From NCBI GenBank assembly GCA_964548365.1, contig CAZJRD010000002.1, forward strand, positions 62,001 to 126,000: a stretch of 64,000 nucleotides of DNA, in the 5' to 3' direction. Position numbers and translations under genes: made by a program. The notes beneath the pieces are model-generated. The model was given only the letters and a program-made list of their open reading frames with translations. It was not told the DNA's origin and searched no databases. Position 1 is the stretch's first letter, and each line of letters opens with the position of its first letter. This stretch comes from B46-G9 sp964548365 (GTDB lineage: Bacteria > Desulfobacterota > DSM-4660 > Desulfatiglandales > Desulfatiglandaceae). Shown here in pieces: positions 60,360 to 64,000 of the stretch.

Positions 60360-60432
60360 AGGAATCTGAGAGGAGCGAATCCCTCTCTTTCTGGATGAAA
60401 TATGGCAGCCGTTTTATCCGAGCCAGGCATTC

Positions 60433-61215
60433 TCAGATACGCTTAAAACGTGATGAAGCCTTTGCCCGATCAGAGAAAAGCTTGGAGCAGGTCGGGCAGT
60501 ATCTGTGGTGTTCTTTTATGTCAATGTGAGGTAATGTTGCCTCTGAGATATGGGCAAGAAATTTCTGAGAGGCAAAATACCTCCCGCACGCCTCGCACCG
60601 GAGGAGGGGATGAATTCCGATAGTTTCTTCACGAATGGATATGGTCCTGATGCCTTCTTCGTCCACTAGGTGAATGGTGCCGGTTGGACAAATGTTGGCA
60701 CAGGTTCCACAGCCGATGCAGAGGCCTTCTATGGGTAGCACGTAACTGGTTCCATCGCGCTTTTCCATCTTCAAGGCCCCCACACCCACTACCTCTTTGC
60801 ATACCCTGATGCAAAGGCGGCAACGCACGCAACCATCGGGAATGGGGCCGGTTGGAATATCAAATTCCTCGGCGATTTGCCGCAGCCTCTTTGCCTGGGG
60901 GGCCAGTGAGAGGAGCCTGTGCATGGCCTTCTCCCGTGCCTTTTTGACAAGTTCCGAATCAGTTGATATTGCGAGGCCTTGCTTGGCCTTGAGGATGCAG
61001 GAAAGCATAACTCTTGGCTTTCCTGCCTTGCTCTTTACTTCAACCGCGCAAAGCTTGCAGGCTCCAATAGGTCGGAGTGCCTTGTGATAACAAAGCGTCG
61101 GAACTCTGATCTCATTCTGCTTCAAGACCTCCATGACGGTCATTCCCTCTTCAGCCTCACAAGGTCTTTCATCAATGACGATATGAACTTTTTTCAAGGT
61201 AATACCCTTTGCCAA
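60433..61215 (-). CDS. 2Fe-2S/4Fe-4S protein (NuoG/HydA N-terminal type)
   Basis: 260 residues if TTG at 61213-61215 is used; a second TTG at 61195-61197 with AAAGGG six bases upstream would give 254 and is equally likely, its start MKKVHIVIDERP matching the family. A 2Fe-2S fold: RVPTLCYHKALRPIGACKLCAVEV and VMLSC, as in NuoG/HoxU; then 4Fe-4S motifs CVRCRLCIRVCKEV and CIGCGTCANICPTG. The last 45 residues have C..C pairs (CEACGRYF, YCPTC). An electron-transfer subunit, probably of a NAD-linked hydrogenase or formate dehydrogenase; co-transcribed with a CBS protein and the GltD-like flavoprotein. Confidence 0.82.
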   Translation of the reverse strand: MAKGITLKKVHIVIDERPCEAEEGMTVMEVLKQNEIRVPTLCYHKALRPIGACKLCAVEVKSKAGKPRVMLSCILKAKQGLAISTDSELVKKAREKAMHRLLSLAPQAKRLRQIAEEFDIPTGPIPDGCVRCRLCIRVCKEVVGVGALKMEKRDGTSYVLPIEGLCIGCGTCANICPTGTIHLVDEEGIRTISIREETIGIHPLLRCEACGRYFASQKFLAHISEATLPHIDIKEHHRYCPTCSKLFSDRAKASSRFKRI

Positions 61216-61665
61216 TTAGTCAGTAACTGCTTCCTGCAGATCCTTCAGATATTCTTCAAGGTAGCGGATTTCAGTATTCAGTGTTCCCAGTTGATGGTGC
61301 AGGAGATCGCAGATATATACCATGCCGATGATATCAGGCCCCTCAACAATGGGCAGGTGCCTGATATCGGCTTGGACCATAAGTGAAATGATATTCTCAA
61401 TCTGATCTTCTGGTTTACCCACTATGAGTTTGTTGGTCATGGCTTCTTTGAGACCGATTTCATTGAAAGGCTTTTCCTCGTATCGAACATAACAGTGGGG
61501 CACATCACGTTCAGTGAAGATGCCAACCGGCAGATCGTTTTCCGTGACAATCACTGCGCTCACCTGTTTTTCGGACATAAGCCTAATGGCATCTTCAGCA
61601 GTCTGCAAGACATCCAGAGAGAAAAAGGTTCTCACTTCTTCGTTCAAGATTTCTTCAAGTTTCAT
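61216..61665 (-). CDS. CBS-domain pair protein
   Basis: 149 residues, two CBS motifs: LQTAEDAIRLMSEKQVSAVIVTENDLPVGIFTERDVPHC and PEDQIENIISLMVQADIRHLPIVEGPDIIGMVYICDLL. Such modules bind adenine nucleotides and act as energy sensors. TAA is directly followed by the ferredoxin-like gene's first TTG, so translational coupling is probable. Likely a regulator of the redox operon; no catalytic domain is fused. Confidence 0.88.
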   Translation of the reverse strand: MKLEEILNEEVRTFFSLDVLQTAEDAIRLMSEKQVSAVIVTENDLPVGIFTERDVPHCYVRYEEKPFNEIGLKEAMTNKLIVGKPEDQIENIISLMVQADIRHLPIVEGPDIIGMVYICDLLHHQLGTLNTEIRYLEEYLKDLQEAVTD

Positions 61666-61760
61666 GAACGTTCTCCTGTCTCAATCGTCTTCTTATCAAT
61701 GCAGACCCGGTTGACCTCAATCATGTCCCGAGTGGTCTGTACATCCTCTGCGGCGCCAAG

Positions 61761-61994
61761 TTATCCGTTTCCCGATGTCTCTTGTTTTTCCAAAGGGCGG
61801 AGGCAGTCCTGGGGAAATCTGTGGGTACCTTCTCCATCCAGTGTCACTTCAATGAGTGCATCAGGATCGTTCTTGGTCGTATCAGGGTCGGTTATGATGC
61901 CATGGACGCCGATGAAGCCATCCATATATGGCTGCCAGCTTTCATCTTCAGATTTTTGGTATACTTCTACCCTTTGTCCTTTCCGAAACGCCAT
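61761..61994 (-). CDS. Small conserved-looking protein, unknown
   Basis: 77 residues from the ATG at 61992-61994 (GGAG nine bases upstream; an upstream in-frame start has no such site). MAFRKGQRVEVYQKSEDESWQPYMDGFIGVHGIITDPDTTKND suggests a small beta-barrel (SH3/KOW-like) protein; the KGQRVEV opening is common to such domains. Part of the redox operon, between the GltD-like protein and the CBS protein. No function can be assigned. Confidence 0.6.
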   Translation of the reverse strand: MAFRKGQRVEVYQKSEDESWQPYMDGFIGVHGIITDPDTTKNDPDALIEVTLDGEGTHRFPQDCLRPLEKQETSGNG

Positions 61995-62084
61995 TTTATC
62001 AACTCCTCTCACCTGCAACTTTCACGGCTCACGTCGCTCATGACGCAAAGTTCGCGAAAAAGACCGGTTTCAGGCTTGTTCTGG

Positions 62085-64000
62085 TCAAGCTATTGGCGGC
62101 ATTGTTTCCCCGTGGGCCTTCGCCGCAGCCTTCCTTGCACACGTCATGCAGAGATGTTTATCACCAGTGGTGAGGCCCGTTTCTTCTGTTTTCTTCCTGA
62201 TAAAGTCATGATATCTGGCCGGGCCGAGCGGGGCTCCACAGATTTGACAGTACTCAAGATCAAGATGGTTCAGGATGGTGCCGCAAATGGATAGGACTCT
62301 CTCCCCATCCCTGTCTTCTATTCGCATGGCGTCGGTAGGGCAATTGGCTGCACAGGCGCCGCACAGGATGCAGCGTTCAGCGGCAATACGAAAGTCCGTG
62401 TGTCCAGGGTTGTCAAAGTTCAGATACCCCATCTGGAGAGCATCCACGCCCATTTTATTTCGGCAAACATCCACACAGGTGCCGCAACGAACGCAGATAT
62501 CGCAGCGCAGGCATCTCTTGGCTTCTTCTCTCGCACTCTGTTCTGAAAGACCCAGTTCCACCTGCTGAAAAGTGACCCGTCGTCGGTCATCTCCCAGCGT
62601 TTGCATAGCCGGTCTGTTCAGGACCATCTTTATTGAAGCGGGGACTTCCAGACATTCAAGACGTTGTCTCCTTGCAGGCACCGATGGCATTTTGGGCTGG
62701 GGAATTTCCTCAAAGTATCGATCAATGGCCTCCGCCGCACGTTTCCCGCCGCCGATAGCTTCCACTACGGTCGCAGGACCCGTAACAATATCTCCTGCTG
62801 CGAATAGGCCGTCAGCAGTCGTGGCCATGCTGGCCCGGTCCACATTAATGGTATTCCGTCTTGACCATTCCAGCCCACCCAGATGTTCCAGACCGGCTTT
62901 GTCCACTGTCTGGCCAATGGCAGGAATAACCGCATCAACGTCAAAGGAAAAATCACTCCCTTCAACCGGAACAGGCCGCCTCCTGCCACTTTCATCTTCG
63001 GGACCCAGTTCGGTTCTGAGGCAGTGAAGCGCGCTTACTCTCCCATTCTCACCCTCTATTGCCACGGGGACGGTGAGAAAACTGAACCTGATTTTTTCTT
63101 CTTCGGCCTGTTCCACCTCTTCAGGATTGGCAGGCATGTCGTTCCGGCTTCGACGGTATACAACGGCAACTTCTTCACAACCGAGCCGTATACAGGTGCG
63201 AGCGGCATCCATGGCTACATTCCCGCCTCCGATGACTGCTACCTTTTTCCCGGGCGTGTGATGATCACCGAGAGCAACTCTCCTCAAGAAGTGTATGGCA
63301 TCCAGGACTTGGGCAAAATGGTCTTCTCCGGGCACGCGCATTTTGAACGAGGCGTGCGCACCGATGGCGACAAAGAATGCCTTGAATCCTTCGTCCCGTA
63401 GTTCCTCAATCGTTACCTCTTTGCCAAAACGGGTATTGTACCTGAATTCCACTCCCAGGTCCTCTATCATTGCCACTTCCCGGTCAATAACCTCCCGGGG
63501 AAGCCTATACCTCGGGATGCCCACCATCATCATACCGCCTGCCATGGGGAGGGATTCAATGATCGTGATCCTGTATCCTTTAAGTGCGAGGTAATAAGCC
63601 GCGGTCAGACCGGCGGGGCCGGCGCCGATGATACAGACCTTGCGCCCGTTATCCGGGGCCTTTTCAGGGTTATTGTATCTCCCCTCGGACATGGCCCTTT
63701 CCGCGGCAAAGCCCTTCAGGTCTTTGATGGCGATGGGTTTGTCAATTCTCCCTCGCACGCACATGAACTCACAGGGGTGGGTGCACACCAGGCCGCAGAC
63801 CCACGGGAACGGGTTGTCTTTTCGGATAAGATCGATGGCTTCACTGTCCTGTCCTTGGCCGATGAGTGCCACATATCCTGAGACATCGATTCCGGCAGGG
63901 CAGGCCATCTGGCACGGAGCGGGACTGAGTTCGATACAATCCCCTAAGGGGCAGTTGCGGGTTTCAAGGTGGCTCAGGAAGACTTCCCGGTGCGTTTGAA
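62085..64000 (-). CDS. NAD(P)H-dependent GltD-like FAD/FeS oxidoreductase (5' end cut by window edge)
   Basis: 638 visible residues; the frame continues off the right edge, so the start is outside. Cys-rich entry (NCPLGDCIELSPAPCQMACPAG), FAD fold IIGAGPAGLTAAYYLALKG, NAD(P) fold VIGGGNVAMDAARTCIRLG and the AAGDIVTGPATVVEAIGGGKRAAEAI FAD-binding end: all as in glutamate-synthase small subunits and related HydN/NfnB-type flavoproteins. A C-terminal extension carries 4Fe-4S motifs CDICVRCGTCVDVCRNKMG and CILCGACAANCPTD, then CQICG and CMTC pairs. Probably moves electrons between NAD(P)H and ferredoxin in the operon's complex. Confidence 0.85.
   Translation of the reverse strand, partial: QTHREVFLSHLETRNCPLGDCIELSPAPCQMACPAGIDVSGYVALIGQGQDSEAIDLIRKDNPFPWVCGLVCTHPCEFMCVRGRIDKPIAIKDLKGFAAERAMSEGRYNNPEKAPDNGRKVCIIGAGPAGLTAAYYLALKGYRITIIESLPMAGGMMMVGIPRYRLPREVIDREVAMIEDLGVEFRYNTRFGKEVTIEELRDEGFKAFFVAIGAHASFKMRVPGEDHFAQVLDAIHFLRRVALGDHHTPGKKVAVIGGGNVAMDAARTCIRLGCEEVAVVYRRSRNDMPANPEEVEQAEEEKIRFSFLTVPVAIEGENGRVSALHCLRTELGPEDESGRRRPVPVEGSDFSFDVDAVIPAIGQTVDKAGLEHLGGLEWSRRNTINVDRASMATTADGLFAAGDIVTGPATVVEAIGGGKRAAEAIDRYFEEIPQPKMPSVPARRQRLECLEVPASIKMVLNRPAMQTLGDDRRRVTFQQVELGLSEQSAREEAKRCLRCDICVRCGTCVDVCRNKMGVDALQMGYLNFDNPGHTDFRIAAERCILCGACAANCPTDAMRIEDRDGERVLSICGTILNHLDLEYCQICGAPLGPARYHDFIRKKTEETGLTTGDKHLCMTCARKAAAKAHGETMPPIA

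Noticed and set aside
1..64000. CRISPR arrays, rRNA and tRNA genes.
   Set aside because: No regularly spaced direct repeats and no tRNA or rRNA-like sequence were recognised in the intergenic stretches; a covariance search was not possible.

Overview
The window looks like a chromosomal segment of a Desulfobacterota (formerly deltaproteobacterial) anaerobe. This is inference from gene content: a spirochaete/delta-type EF-G resembling mitochondrial EF-G1, sigma-54-type flagellar promoters, a Bacillus-FadN-like beta-oxidation operon, FeS-rich electron-transfer proteins at the right edge, and an in-frame UGA that is best read as selenocysteine. No rRNA, tRNA or CRISPR array was recognised.

Region 1 (1-18.97 kb, minus strand) is a nearly complete type VI secretion (T6SS) operon: tssH(clpV, cut by the left edge)-G-F-E-hcp-C-B-A-tagF-M-L-K-J, headed by two accessory genes. 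One of these resembles the C-terminal domain of FHA proteins (TagH/ImpI) without the FHA domain. The other is a Cys-rich protein with a tail carrying four threonine motifs (three EKTMI and one ETVI). No VgrG, PAAR, kinase, phosphatase or effector is visible. A sigma-70-like promoter reads into the operon.

Region 2 (19-22.5 kb) has an FAD dehydrogenase, a MITE inserted exactly at its stop codon, and a two-gene unit (glutamine amidotransferase-like, PhnP-like hydrolase).

Region 3 (22.5-31 kb) is the accessory part. It holds an integron integrase (IntI) with its diagnostic insertion, a divergent attI-like core, and then plus-strand genes of mixed composition: radical SAM, MscS, HEAT-repeat protein, lipoprotein, a canonical attC, RidA, a CxxU AhpD-like selenoprotein and a hot-dog thioesterase. 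It ends in debris: a 34-nt group II intron domain V-like hairpin and an IS256 remnant. Only one attC is convincing, so calling the whole stretch a cassette array is inference.

Region 4 (31-46.9 kb): an MFS transporter, leuB bracketed by two direct copies of a dispersed repeat, a rhomboid-DnaJ C-terminal fusion, then a sigma-54-driven unit (small secreted protein, large TPR protein, sigma-54 activator) and flgBC-fliEFGHI-fliJ-motE, with a third repeat copy between fliI and fliJ.

Region 5 (46.9-64 kb): a fatty-acid beta-oxidation operon (fadN-, fadA- and fadE-like) behind a promoter overlapping a perfect FadR/TetR-type palindrome, a spdEFG-type EF-G with a P-loop ATPase, an AmpG-like permease, a 200-bp inverted repeat, SEC-C methionine aminopeptidase, queG and an alpha/beta hydrolase. 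Last comes a minus-strand redox operon (GltD-like FAD/FeS protein cut by the right edge, small basic-loop protein, CBS protein, NuoG-N-terminal-like ferredoxin protein).
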